Shown here one piece after another: positions 43,763-52,845 of a stretch of DNA of 64,000 bases. Position 1 is the stretch's first letter; each line of letters starts with the position of its first letter. The notes beneath the pieces were generated by a model. It searched no databases, had not been told where the DNA came from, and saw nothing but the letters and a program-made list of their open reading frames with translations. Source of the DNA: Pseudoalteromonas sp. P1-9 (GTDB taxonomy: Bacteria > Pseudomonadota > Gammaproteobacteria > Enterobacterales > Alteromonadaceae); NCBI RefSeq assembly GCF_001399975.1, contig NZ_LKBD01000009.1, positions 56,265 through 120,264 of the forward strand. The letters are read 5' to 3'. The position numbers and the translations under genes are program-made.

Positions 43763-44215
43763 CTAAATGACGTGGTAGCTTAAACGCACTGCAATGTCAT
43801 CAATGTTTTCGGCATTCACTTTCTTAATAATGCCTTGGTATGGTGCGCTGGCGTTTTTTAGCCACTCGGAATAAAGCCCTGTTAAAAACGCGTCACCGTA
43901 TTCTTGGTGTTCGGGTTTTAAAATAGCACAGAGCGGTGAAATGTAATGTTCAATTACTAAGCCATTGTCTTTTTCAAAAATATTGCAGTGACCCCAGCGA
44001 CGTTCAAACCAAAACTGGTTTATGCGTTCATTGAGTTCAACTAATGTTAGCTCGGGGTGAATGTCTAACGAGCGGCTGGCATGTTTGCCCATTTTAGTTA
44101 AAAACGAAACTCGCTCTTGTGCGGGATAAGATGCTTCTAAGGTATCGAATAACGAACTTACAAAAAATTGCCACTGCCCTGAAATATTTTGTTTTACTAA
44201 TGATTTTAAATGCAT
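43763..44215 (-). CDS. BcsD-like cellulose synthase accessory subunit, orphan
   Basis: 150 residues, the usual BcsD length. Pattern similarity to BcsD runs through the whole protein: GQWQFFVSSLFDTLEAS, SFLTKMGKHASRSLDIHPELT, LNERINQFWFERRWGHCNI, LVIEHYISPL and FLTGLYSEWLKNASA, close to the LREVGR..., IGWGTVTL, LRIVHENLP and LEGLYGRWVTSQAG segments of known BcsD. BcsD forms ring-shaped octamers that organise glucan export. No bcsA, bcsB or bcsC is nearby. It heads a three-gene set that converges on the kinase gene. The match is from memory. Confidence 0.6.
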   Translation of the reverse strand: MHLKSLVKQNISGQWQFFVSSLFDTLEASYPAQERVSFLTKMGKHASRSLDIHPELTLVELNERINQFWFERRWGHCNIFEKDNGLVIEHYISPLCAILKPEHQEYGDAFLTGLYSEWLKNASAPYQGIIKKVNAENIDDIAVRLSYHVI

Positions 44216-44331
44216 AGCGTATTGCAAAGTAACCTACTCACAGACATAAATCTTATGCATTCAAGAATAGGATAAGGTGGGTAGTGGGTGTATCACGTGT
44301 TATTACACGTAAAATCACGATTGACTAGACG

Positions 44332-44360
44332 TAAAAAAGCCAAGCACAATGCTTGGCTTT
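44332..44360 (-). terminator. Terminator of the mannose operon
   Basis: AAAGCCAAGCA/TGCTTGGCTTT, an 11-bp stem with a 3-base loop, followed on the minus strand by a T run; 22 bp after the mannose isomerase stop. Confidence 0.85.
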
Positions 44361-44381
44361 GAGGCACATTGGGGGAATGTG

Positions 44382-45575
44382 TCAATTGGTTGGAAACGGG
44401 TTGGTGGTATATTCCAATACATCAAAACACGCGCCTAGCGTATGATAGTCGCACTTTGCTCCCGCTTCGCTTTTTTTAGCACTGTATTTTTGATTGTTCT
44501 CTTTTAATACCCGATACCATGCACCATGGTCATGATCGACAAAATACTGCCAGCAATACTGCCAAAGGGCGTTGTAATGGGTTAAGTAAGCATTGTTTTG
44601 TGTCGCATCAAAAAGTAATGCAGCGGCTGCAAAACTTTCGGCTTGCACCCAAAAGTATTTGTCGCTGTCGCAGGTGATGTAATGTGTATCAAAGCCATAC
44701 ACTAAACCGCCATGGGTGTTATCCCATGCGTTAGCAAAAGCAACATCAAACAAGTGCTGCGCTTTTTCAACAAACTTTGGTTTTGCTTCAAAAAAATTAA
44801 TTTGAAGTAATAACTTAGCCCATTCTGTTTGGTGGCCGGGTTGAAAACCCCATGGGCGATACAAGTTTTTAGCATCGTCTTTATTGTAATCAAAATCAGG
44901 CAAAAGGGCTGGCGTAAAATGCTCATATACCAAGCCTAAGCTCTGTTCAGATAGTTCAAAACAAAAACGCTCGGCAAGGTGTTGTGCTCGTTTTAAATAA
45001 CGGCGTTCATTAGTTGCACTGTAGGCACTAATAAGCGCTTCGCAAATATGCATATTGGCATTTTGGCCGCGGTATTCACATAGCTCACCGTTGGCATAAA
45101 TGGTGTCGGCGTAAATGCCTTCATTGGCTTGCCAAAAACGTGATTCGAGTAGCTCAAAGGTTTCATCAATTTTTCGATCGGATGAAATTACGCCTGCTTT
45201 GTAACAATGGGCGTAGCACAGTAACACAAAGGCATAGCCATAGGCTTGCTGAGTCATATCTTGTGGCTGGTTATCGTCAAGCGTCCACGCGTATTGCTTC
45301 GTTTTTGCAATCCAATGATGCGCTTCAATATAATCAAGACCATGCTTTGCAAGGGTTAAATATTCGTTGTTTTTAAAATGCTTAGCGGCGCGGCAAAAGT
45401 TAATCACCATACGTGTACTGCTCACAAGTTGGCGAAAGCCAGCTTTAAATAATGAGCCATCGTCTAAATAGTTTTGGTAGTAGCCGCCAAGGTCGTTATC
45501 GACACATCGGTCGGTATAAAAGTTAACAATCGACTGACTGTGATGTGTTAAAAAATCAGCGTTATAAAAGTTCAC
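44382..45575 (-). CDS. AGE-family D-mannose isomerase
   Basis: Converts D-mannose to D-fructose in the cytosol. 397 residues with an (alpha/alpha)6 barrel of the N-acylglucosamine 2-epimerase family: LGGYYQNYLDDGSLFKAGFRQLVSSTRMV, RGQNANMHICEALISAYSAT, RPWGFQPGHQTEWAKLLLQ and KYFWVQAESFAAAALL carry the expected Arg/His active-site residues. The last gene of the mannoside operon, 9 bp after the fructokinase; the order isomerase plus fructokinase argues for a mannose to fructose to fructose-6-P route, so mannose isomerase rather than GlcNAc epimerase. Confidence 0.88.
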   Translation of the reverse strand: MNFYNADFLTHHSQSIVNFYTDRCVDNDLGGYYQNYLDDGSLFKAGFRQLVSSTRMVINFCRAAKHFKNNEYLTLAKHGLDYIEAHHWIAKTKQYAWTLDDNQPQDMTQQAYGYAFVLLCYAHCYKAGVISSDRKIDETFELLESRFWQANEGIYADTIYANGELCEYRGQNANMHICEALISAYSATNERRYLKRAQHLAERFCFELSEQSLGLVYEHFTPALLPDFDYNKDDAKNLYRPWGFQPGHQTEWAKLLLQINFFEAKPKFVEKAQHLFDVAFANAWDNTHGGLVYGFDTHYITCDSDKYFWVQAESFAAAALLFDATQNNAYLTHYNALWQYCWQYFVDHDHGAWYRVLKENNQKYSAKKSEAGAKCDYHTLGACFDVLEYTTNPFPTN

Positions 45576-45584
45576 GTGCGTTCT

Positions 45585-46577
45585 CTAAAAAAATGCGCCG
45601 GTGAGGGCGCTAAATTGCTGGTTAAAAAGGGTGTTTACCTCATTTAATGAGGGCAGTGCAGGAAAAGCGCCTTGGCGACTCACGGCAAGGGCACCTGCGC
45701 AACTGGCAAAAGCAACGGCACTTTTAAGCGCGTTTTCATTATCAGTGAGTTCACTTAACGAAATACGATCACTCAATAGATACAAAATTGCGCCAATAAA
45801 CCCATCGCCGCCCGCGGTGGTATCAACCACCTTTGCTTTAGCAGGGCTAATACTGCCTCGGCAATGTTTGGTTATGTATTCAATGTCGTCACCGCCACCC
45901 GTGATAAGTAACAGCTCGCAATTGCCGTTAAAGCACTTGTTGATATAGTCTTCAGCTTCATTTTGATAAAGCAGTTCGAACTCTTCTCGGGCAAATTTCA
46001 CCACATGCGCTTTTTTTACAAACTCATTAATAAGCGGGATATTAAGTGCTGAATTTTGCCATAAATTAGCGCGTAAATTCACATCAAAACAAATGGTTAA
46101 ATTGTTTTCGTTGGCGTGTTCAAGTACCGCTTGTGTAGTGTCTATGGCACTTTTTTCAGTGAGTGTATTACTGCAAAAGTGCATTAACGAAGCGTGTGTA
46201 AACCACTGTGATTTAATGTCATCTGGGCGAAGTTTTAAGTCAGCACTGCCTTTTCGCATAAAGGTAAAACTGCGTTCACCGTGCGCATCTAAATGCACAA
46301 ACGCAAGTGGCGTAGGAGCACTTTTGTGTATAAGCGTGCAGTCAGTATTAACACCGTAATGGCGAAGACTATTAATTAAAAAATGGCCAAACTGATCATT
46401 ACCGACTTGACCAACAAAATGTGATTTACCACCCAGTTTGGCAAGGGCGACAGCGGCATTCGCTGGTGCACCACCCGGAAACTGACGGTAATCCGATAAA
46501 TTTACGCCTTCTTGGTTGTGTTGATTAATTTGTAAAAAATCAATCAAGGCTTCGCCGTAACAGATCACTTTGCTCAT
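45585..46577 (-). CDS. Fructokinase (PfkB family)
   Basis: 330-residue ribokinase-fold sugar kinase that would phosphorylate fructose made by the mannose isomerase. Motifs: GEALIDFLQ, PGGAPANAAVALAKLGGKSHFVG (PfkB signature 1), LTICFDVNLRANLW and VDTTAGGDGFIGAIL (signature 2 with the catalytic Asp). Overlaps the sugar transporter gene by ATGA. A mannokinase role is possible but less likely given the isomerase. Confidence 0.87.
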   Translation of the reverse strand: MSKVICYGEALIDFLQINQHNQEGVNLSDYRQFPGGAPANAAVALAKLGGKSHFVGQVGNDQFGHFLINSLRHYGVNTDCTLIHKSAPTPLAFVHLDAHGERSFTFMRKGSADLKLRPDDIKSQWFTHASLMHFCSNTLTEKSAIDTTQAVLEHANENNLTICFDVNLRANLWQNSALNIPLINEFVKKAHVVKFAREEFELLYQNEAEDYINKCFNGNCELLLITGGGDDIEYITKHCRGSISPAKAKVVDTTAGGDGFIGAILYLLSDRISLSELTDNENALKSAVAFASCAGALAVSRQGAFPALPSLNEVNTLFNQQFSALTGAFF

Positions 46578-47782
46578 GCGGGTAACTCCTTTTGAGCACT
46601 AACCCGGTGCTGGCTAATGGCAAAAAACACAATATACACGTACGCCAACACAGGCACTAAAAAGCTAAGCTGTACTGAAAATGCATCGGCAACAACTGCT
46701 TGGATTAACGGGAACACAGCACCACCCACAATGGCTTGGCACAGTAGCCCCGAACCTTTTGCAGTAAGCTGCCCTAAACCACGAATCGCTAAACTAAAGA
46801 TGGTTGGGAACATAATCGAGTTAAAAAAGCCAACAGCGAGTACGCTCCACATCGCGATTTTGCCGCTGCTAAATACCGTAACGATTAACAACACAACTGC
46901 CATAATGGCATTAAAGGCGAGTACATAGCTGGGTGAGAACTGTCGCATTAACGCAGAACCTATAAAGCGGCCAATCATCGCGCCACCCCAATAATAGGCC
47001 ACCATATGGCCTGCTTGTGCGGTGGTTAAGCCACCAATGTCAGGGGATTCAAAGTAGTTTACTAAAAAGCCGCCAATTGATACTTCAGCACCCACATATA
47101 AAAAGATGCCAAGTGCGCCTAAAACAAGGTGTTTATGTTGCCAAATCGACTCTTTTGTTTGGCTATCACTTTGCTGTTCAAAATCAAGCTTAGGTAACTT
47201 AATAAACTTAAAAGAGCAGGCAATGGTAATCGCAGCTAAGGCGATTAAAAAATAGGGCAGTTGCACTTGCTCGGCACCTGCATTTTGCGATGTTGCTGAC
47301 AAAATAAAGTAAGTACCAAACAATGGCCCTGCGGTATGACCTAGGGAGTTAATCGCCTGTGCGAGGTTTAAGCGACTTGCAGCGTGTTTTTCTTCCCCTA
47401 AACAGTTTACATAAGGGTTAGCTGAGACTTGCAGCATGGTAATACCGCCTGCAAGTACAAACAACGCTGCTAAAAAGAGTGCATATTCTTTAATGCTGGC
47501 GGCAGGAATAAACAGCAAGCAGCCAAGGGCAAGGGTAGATAAGCCAATAAATACACCATTACGATAGCCAAATTTGGAAACCATGCGGCCAGCCAGTGGC
47601 GATACTAAAAAGTAAGCGCCAAAAAAACAAAACTGCACCAGCATGGCTTGGGTATAGCTAAGTGAAAACTCTGCTTTTAAAAAGGGGATTAAAATATCAT
47701 TCAGCGCGGTGATAAAACCCCAAATAAAAAACAAAGTGGTCATGGCGTAAAACGCCATGGTTTGATTAATTTGCTTGGCCAT
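46574..47782 (-). CDS. FucP/GluP-type sugar:proton symporter, probably mannose
   Basis: 402 residues, twelve helices, of the FucP branch of the major facilitator superfamily: FFIWGFITALNDILIPFLKAEF opening, FFGAYFLVSPLAGRMVSKFGYRNG, QVSANPYVNCLG, and FFNSIMFPTIFSLAIRGLG. These fit glucose/galactose/fucose porters. Context in a mannoside operon suggests uptake of mannose freed by the mannosidases. It overlaps the GH92 gene stop by one base and the kinase start by four. Confidence 0.88.
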   Translation of the reverse strand: MAKQINQTMAFYAMTTLFFIWGFITALNDILIPFLKAEFSLSYTQAMLVQFCFFGAYFLVSPLAGRMVSKFGYRNGVFIGLSTLALGCLLFIPAASIKEYALFLAALFVLAGGITMLQVSANPYVNCLGEEKHAASRLNLAQAINSLGHTAGPLFGTYFILSATSQNAGAEQVQLPYFLIALAAITIACSFKFIKLPKLDFEQQSDSQTKESIWQHKHLVLGALGIFLYVGAEVSIGGFLVNYFESPDIGGLTTAQAGHMVAYYWGGAMIGRFIGSALMRQFSPSYVLAFNAIMAVVLLIVTVFSSGKIAMWSVLAVGFFNSIMFPTIFSLAIRGLGQLTAKGSGLLCQAIVGGAVFPLIQAVVADAFSVQLSFLVPVLAYVYIVFFAISQHRVSAQKELPA

Positions 47783-50307
47783 TAGGGTTTATCTCCAACA
47801 AGCTTAGTTGCAACTATTGATGATGTTGAAAACGACGGCGGGCGGTGTGCTTGTGCTTGGCCAAACGTCTTGTTTGGTGTTGTGCTCAGGGTAAATTCAA
47901 GGTGTTGTGGCGCGTTGACATGGTTTTCGTTAATCCAGCTTTGCATTGATGGCTTACCATTTACCTTGAGTGATTTAATGTAAATGTGATCTGCGCTTGC
48001 GTTTGGTGCGCTAGCGGTAATATTACCAATCTTTGCTTTTTCAAACGCTGGGCTTGAAAGCACCATATCAGCGCGACCTGGATAAAACGGGTACATGCCA
48101 AGGGCTGAGAACACATACCATGACGACATTTGCCCTAAATCATCTTGCCCCGGAATGCCAGATACCGTGTTATGCCAAAGTTGATTCATGGTTTCGCGCA
48201 CAGTTTGCTGCGTTTTATAGGCTTTACCGGTATATAAATACATCCATGGAGTCGCAATTGATGGCTGATTTGATACATCGGCATATTCGGCTGAATCGCG
48301 ATACAGCACCCAGCTACCATCGGGCTTTCGGAAATGACTATCTAAACGGGATGCCATCACCTCATCGCCACCCAGCAACTCGTTTAGGCCTTGGCCGTCA
48401 AACGGTAGCATCCATAAATACTGCGCTGGGCTGCCTTCAACAAACAAGTGGCCGCTAAATGGGTCGAATTTTTCTTTCCAGCTACCCTCTTGATTGCGTC
48501 CTTGAATATAACCTAATTGCTCTGTGGCTTTAGGGTTATAAAGGTTTTTCCAGTAGCTTGAACGTTCAAGCAGCGTTTGGCTGTGTTTAGTTTTGCCAAG
48601 ACGCGCTGCCAGTTGTGAAAGTGCAAAATCAGCAGATACTTGCTCTAGCGTTTCGCTGGCACCTTCCCATGAATTAGATTGATCCGATAAGTAATTGAGA
48701 CTTAACCATTCATCAAGTGATGGCTTTTGACCGCGACAAAATACTGGGCACCCGACATTTGATAAATCATATTCGGTTGGCTCTGTGGCTGCTTTATAAA
48801 GCGATTGATAAGCACCTGCGACATCAAATGTATCAGCTCCAAAGGCTTTAAAGTTGGCAATCGCAATAGTTGATGGGTCGCCACTCATTACCCCTGTTGG
48901 GCCATTGTTGTGCGTCCATCTATCCCAAATGCCGTTAAACTGATTGGCTTGATTAAACAGCGATTGGGCAATATCACTTGCCACATCGGGATGCGTTAAG
49001 CTAATTAACTGCAACTGTGAGCGATAGACATCCCAGCCGGAAAAATTAGCATATTGCGCCGTTTGGTTAGCGCTCACAGTATGAACTTGTTGGTCAAAAC
49101 CGCGGTACTCACCGTTTACATCACTAAAGATATTAGGGTGGAATTGGCTGTGAAAGAGCGCCGTATAAAAGGTGGTTAACAAATCGCTATCGTTTGATTT
49201 TACTTTTACGCGTCCAAGGGCATCATTCCATGCGGTATAAGCGTTGTCTTTTACTTGTGAAAAGCTTTGACTAGCTTGCTCTTTTTCAAGGTTTTCACGG
49301 GCATTTTCAAGGCTTACGTAAGAAATGCCTACACGCATGGTGACAGGCTGGGTAGCGTTTACGTCTAAATCAACCCAAAGGCCAGAGCCTTTGCCCCATT
49401 CTGGCACGCCCGTATCGCCATAACCCATACCGCCTTTACTTGAGGTCGCATTAGGCAAAACTGTGTCGTCGACATACGCGCCACTACCGGTAATGGGTGC
49501 ATCAATTTTGGCAACAAAATGCAGTGTGTAGTAATCGCGGCGGTTGTATTCGCCAAGGTAGCCACAGAAGTTACCACTTGTGACATAACCTGACACTTCG
49601 CCTTTGGCGGCATCTACTTTGGTAAACGCATCGCCACTGCCGAGTTGCGAGTAAGCCGTTCTAAAAATCAGTTTTGCCTGCTCTTTTGACGAAAAAGTAA
49701 ATTCAGCAATACCGGTGCGGTCGGTAGCCGCTAAACGCACATCTATTCCTGAATCGAGCCCTACTTGGTAATAACCTGGAATAGCCGTTTCATCGTCGTG
49801 GCTAAAATTAGCGCCATAGTAGGCATTAATTTTATCGCTGGCAGGGGAGTGTTTAATCGCTTGATTAAAAGGTAGTACAGGCACATCACCCGATGCACCT
49901 AAACAGCCCGTGCCCGATAAACGGGTAAACGAAAAGCCTTTTAAGCGTGTTGCTTGCCAGTTATAGCCACCGGGCGAAACGGGAATGCGCACATTATCTT
50001 CGTTGATACGTTTACTAATGCCTTCACTTTCAGCCATCAGCGCTTCGGTATACGCATGCTCAGGGCCGAAGTTGAACATACCAAAAGGCTTAACTGCGCC
50101 AGGTACAACATTTGCTGCTTGGCGATGGTTAAATGGGCCTTTGGTGCCAATAAACGGGTTTACAAATTGTGCGGGGTTTTGCACAAAGTCTGTTTGCGTT
50201 GTGGCGTTTTTTTCACTTTTGCTGGTATCAGCTTGATGCGTGCCACAGGCGCTTAGCGCCAGCAGCGGGGTTATTAGCATCAATGAACGAGAGAGAATCT
50301 GTTTCAT
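47782..50307 (-). CDS. GH92 exo-alpha-mannosidase lipoprotein
   Basis: 841 residues: lipoprotein signal (lipobox LSAC), GH92 N-terminal beta-sandwich (VNPFIGTKGPFNHRQAANVVPGAVKPFGM, FTRLSGTGCLGASGDVPVLP) and (alpha/alpha)6 domain with VMSGDPSTIAIANFKAFG and the closing IPGQDDLGQMSSWYVFSALGMYPFYPG, where the Asp pair includes the catalytic base. GH92 enzymes are calcium-dependent exo-alpha-mannosidases acting on alpha-1,2, 1,3 or 1,4 mannosides. The NNGPTG segment differs from the HGHET of the neighbour at the acid region, hinting at a different linkage. Likely surface or periplasmic. Confidence 0.92.
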   Translation of the reverse strand: MKQILSRSLMLITPLLALSACGTHQADTSKSEKNATTQTDFVQNPAQFVNPFIGTKGPFNHRQAANVVPGAVKPFGMFNFGPEHAYTEALMAESEGISKRINEDNVRIPVSPGGYNWQATRLKGFSFTRLSGTGCLGASGDVPVLPFNQAIKHSPASDKINAYYGANFSHDDETAIPGYYQVGLDSGIDVRLAATDRTGIAEFTFSSKEQAKLIFRTAYSQLGSGDAFTKVDAAKGEVSGYVTSGNFCGYLGEYNRRDYYTLHFVAKIDAPITGSGAYVDDTVLPNATSSKGGMGYGDTGVPEWGKGSGLWVDLDVNATQPVTMRVGISYVSLENARENLEKEQASQSFSQVKDNAYTAWNDALGRVKVKSNDSDLLTTFYTALFHSQFHPNIFSDVNGEYRGFDQQVHTVSANQTAQYANFSGWDVYRSQLQLISLTHPDVASDIAQSLFNQANQFNGIWDRWTHNNGPTGVMSGDPSTIAIANFKAFGADTFDVAGAYQSLYKAATEPTEYDLSNVGCPVFCRGQKPSLDEWLSLNYLSDQSNSWEGASETLEQVSADFALSQLAARLGKTKHSQTLLERSSYWKNLYNPKATEQLGYIQGRNQEGSWKEKFDPFSGHLFVEGSPAQYLWMLPFDGQGLNELLGGDEVMASRLDSHFRKPDGSWVLYRDSAEYADVSNQPSIATPWMYLYTGKAYKTQQTVRETMNQLWHNTVSGIPGQDDLGQMSSWYVFSALGMYPFYPGRADMVLSSPAFEKAKIGNITASAPNASADHIYIKSLKVNGKPSMQSWINENHVNAPQHLEFTLSTTPNKTFGQAQAHRPPSFSTSSIVATKLVGDKP

Positions 50308-50327
50308 AGTTGTTTCTTATTAAAATT

Positions 50328-52730
50328 TTAATGCAATGTATTTGGATTTTTCGGATTGCTAAGTGACGGTGGACGCGACGATAACGCATTACCAAAGGTT
50401 TTGTTTGGTTTTGCTGACATGGTGAATTCAAGGGTGCCACCTGAGATAATATCGTCGTGCGTAATGTAACTGCGATTTAACGGTTTGCCATTAAGTGATA
50501 CTTGGCTTACAAATTTGTTATCTGCTGACAGGTTCTTTGCAAGCACAGTAAATTGCTTTTTATTGGCAAGTTTTAAGGTAATTTTTGGCAGTTGTGGTGC
50601 ACCGAGTGCATAACTTAAATCACCGGGAGCAACAGGGTAAAAACCCATCGCCGAGAAGATATACCATGCCGACATTTGCCCTACGTCGTCATTCCCTGCA
50701 AGGCCATCAGGTTTGTCTGATGATAGGGTATCCATAATTTGGCGAATGCGTGCTTGTGTACGCCATGGCTCACCCGCGTAATTGTATAAATAAGCAATAT
50801 GATGGCTTGGCTCGTTACCATGAGCGTATTGGCCAATTAAACCCGCAATGTCTTCATGCTCTTTGATTTTTTCATAGGCAAGTTCCGTTTCAAAAAGCTC
50901 ATTAAGACGTGCAATAAACGCTTTGTCGCCACCTTTTAAGTTAATTAAACCGTGCACATCTTGTGGCACATAAAAGCTGTATTGATAGCTGTTACCTTCG
51001 GTAAATGCGCCCATGTATTTCGCTTCTTGCGGGTCAAAATCTGGGTTCCAAGAACCATCTTTCATGCGCCCGCGCATAAATTTAACACTTGGGTCGAATA
51101 CATTTTGATAATACGTTGCACGCTCATAGTACTCAGCTGCAAGTTCATTATCGCCAAGTGCTGTTAAAAATTGGCCAATGGCATAATCGTCGTAAGCGTA
51201 TTCAAGGGTGATCGAGGTTGATTCGGGCAATACATTAAGTGGCACATAGCCATAGTGTTTGTATTCTGGAATGGCATCATAATGAGGGTGGTTTGCGGTT
51301 GCTAAAATCGCTTCTTTGGCAAGGGCAACATCAAAATCACGAATGCCTTTTAGGTAGGCGTCGGCAATAACCGATACCGCATGATAACCAATCATGGTCC
51401 AAGTTTCGTGGCCGTGGAATGACCAAATAGGCAGCATTTTGTCATAACTTTGCTGGTAGTGATCAAGCATCGAGGCAATCATGTCTGATACTTTCTCCGG
51501 CGCAACATACGTTAAGAGCGGATGAAGTGCACGGTAAGTATCCCAAAGCGAAAACAAGGTGTAATGGGTGTGATCTTTTGCTTGGTGGATTTCACCATCA
51601 ACACCGCGGTATTGGCCGTTGACGTCTTGATACACACTTGGCGCTTGCAGTGCATGATAAACCGAGGTGAAAAACTGACGTTTTTGTGAAAGCGAGCCGT
51701 CAATTTCAAATTTATCGAGCGATTTATGCCAAACATCGTCAGCTTGTTTTACGACTTTATCGAAATCCCAGTGTGGAATTTCACTGTTTAAATTTTCAAG
51801 AGCATTGGACTTGCTTACCGCAGAAATACCCACCTTAACCAATAGTGGGTTGCCTTTTAAATTATCAAAATCAGCGACTACTTTAAGGGCTTTGCCTGCA
51901 GCTTCTGGAATTTTGTAATTAACAATGGTTGATGGTTTTTTACCGCTACCTTCGCTTAAACAGCCATTACAGCGATAACGGCTGTTATCGAGGTTAATTA
52001 GTTCAATGTCTTTAAAAGGCTTAGAAAACTCGATGGCAAAGTACATTTGACGATTATTCGCCCAGCCGTTAGTTGCACGGTACGCTAAAATAGTGCGGTC
52101 GTTGATTACGCGCACATCGCTCCAAATTACTTTGTTTTTAAAGTTATAAATACCATGGGTTAAATCGAGTAGTACGCTGCCTTTATCGTGTTCTTTAAAG
52201 GTGTATTTATGCATGCCTACACGCGTGGTGGCGGTTAATTCAGCATTTATTTTGTAGTCTTCAAGTAAGACTTGGTAATAGCCAGCTCTCGCACTTTCAT
52301 TTTCATGGTTAAAGCGCGAGCGGTAACCTAAATCAGGGTTTTTGGCTGTGCCCGCATCTAGTTTTACCTCTCCTGTAATAGGCATCATCAGTAAATCACC
52401 TAAATCTGAATGCCCTGTGCCACTAAAATGAGTATGTGAAAAGCCAACAATGGTGGTGTCATCATAGTGATAACCTGCACAGCGTTTATAAATTTCGGGT
52501 TGAGGGTCGATACCGCGAAATACCGAATCGGTATCTGGACTTAACTGCATCATGCCAAATGGTACAACGGCTCCTGGAAACGTATGGCCATCACCACCAG
52601 TGCCAATAAATGGGTCTACATATTGGGTATTTGCCGATACAACAGGGGTTGTCAGCATCATTGCGCCGCTTGCAAACAGGGATAAAGCGGTTTTTTTTGT
52701 ACGTTGCCAGTGCTGGCTTATTGTTTTCAT
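50328..52730 (-). CDS. GH92 exo-alpha-mannosidase, exported
   Basis: About 800 residues: signal peptide (about 1-33, ending VVSA), then GH92: YVDPFIGTGGDGHTFPGAVV, FSHTHFSGTGHSDLGDLLMMP, FSLWDTYRALHPLLT, WSFHGHETWTMIGYHAVSVI with the probable acid Glu, and LAGNDDVGQMSAWYIFSAMG with the catalytic Asp region. ATG 52730 follows GAGG and opens the signal peptide; the frame extends further upstream across the operator and promoter, which argues against longer forms. First gene of the mannoside operon, 20 bp ahead of the second GH92. Confidence 0.92.
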   Translation of the reverse strand: MKTISQHWQRTKKTALSLFASGAMMLTTPVVSANTQYVDPFIGTGGDGHTFPGAVVPFGMMQLSPDTDSVFRGIDPQPEIYKRCAGYHYDDTTIVGFSHTHFSGTGHSDLGDLLMMPITGEVKLDAGTAKNPDLGYRSRFNHENESARAGYYQVLLEDYKINAELTATTRVGMHKYTFKEHDKGSVLLDLTHGIYNFKNKVIWSDVRVINDRTILAYRATNGWANNRQMYFAIEFSKPFKDIELINLDNSRYRCNGCLSEGSGKKPSTIVNYKIPEAAGKALKVVADFDNLKGNPLLVKVGISAVSKSNALENLNSEIPHWDFDKVVKQADDVWHKSLDKFEIDGSLSQKRQFFTSVYHALQAPSVYQDVNGQYRGVDGEIHQAKDHTHYTLFSLWDTYRALHPLLTYVAPEKVSDMIASMLDHYQQSYDKMLPIWSFHGHETWTMIGYHAVSVIADAYLKGIRDFDVALAKEAILATANHPHYDAIPEYKHYGYVPLNVLPESTSITLEYAYDDYAIGQFLTALGDNELAAEYYERATYYQNVFDPSVKFMRGRMKDGSWNPDFDPQEAKYMGAFTEGNSYQYSFYVPQDVHGLINLKGGDKAFIARLNELFETELAYEKIKEHEDIAGLIGQYAHGNEPSHHIAYLYNYAGEPWRTQARIRQIMDTLSSDKPDGLAGNDDVGQMSAWYIFSAMGFYPVAPGDLSYALGAPQLPKITLKLANKKQFTVLAKNLSADNKFVSQVSLNGKPLNRSYITHDDIISGGTLEFTMSAKPNKTFGNALSSRPPSLSNPKNPNTLH

Positions 52731-52759
52731 TGTGTGCCTCATGCCGAAATAAAACAAAA

Positions 52760-52771
52760 TGGAACGTTCCA
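52760..52771. promoter_or_regulatory. LacI-type operator of the mannoside operon
   Basis: TGGAACGTTCCA is a perfect 12-bp palindrome with a central CG, the usual LacI-family form. It lies about 12 bp after the -10 box of the leftward promoter, over the first transcribed bases, 30 bp ahead of the GH92 ATG. The divergent LacI gene is the obvious ligand-responsive repressor. Confidence 0.8.
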
Positions 52772-52779
52772 ATTTTAAT

Positions 52780-52807
52780 TTGAATATACTGATCAGTTTG
52801 TTAGAAT
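52780..52807 (+). promoter_or_regulatory. Sigma-70 promoter of the lacI-type gene
   Basis: TTGAAT (52780-52785) and TAGAAT (52802-52807), spacer 16 bp, overlapping the leftward promoter face to face. The operator lies upstream of this -35, so the regulator gene may escape full repression. Confidence 0.5.
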
Positions 52808-52811
52808 ACAA
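52783..52811 (-). promoter_or_regulatory. Sigma-70 promoter of the mannoside operon
   Basis: On the minus strand TTGTAT (52806-52811) and TATATT (52783-52788) with a 17-bp spacer. The LacI palindrome is immediately downstream. Confidence 0.6.
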
Positions 52812-52845
52812 GCCATAATAACCAAATTTATAGCTGGTAAGCTGA

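Noticed and set aside
48033..48458. 141-codon plus-strand frame inside the first GH92 gene
   Set aside because: Antisense shadow of a strongly supported enzyme; no start signal.
50319..50332. Palindrome ATTAAAATTTTAAT between the two GH92 genes
   Set aside because: Made only of A and T with the GH92 stop codon inside; likely chance, and no T run for a terminator.
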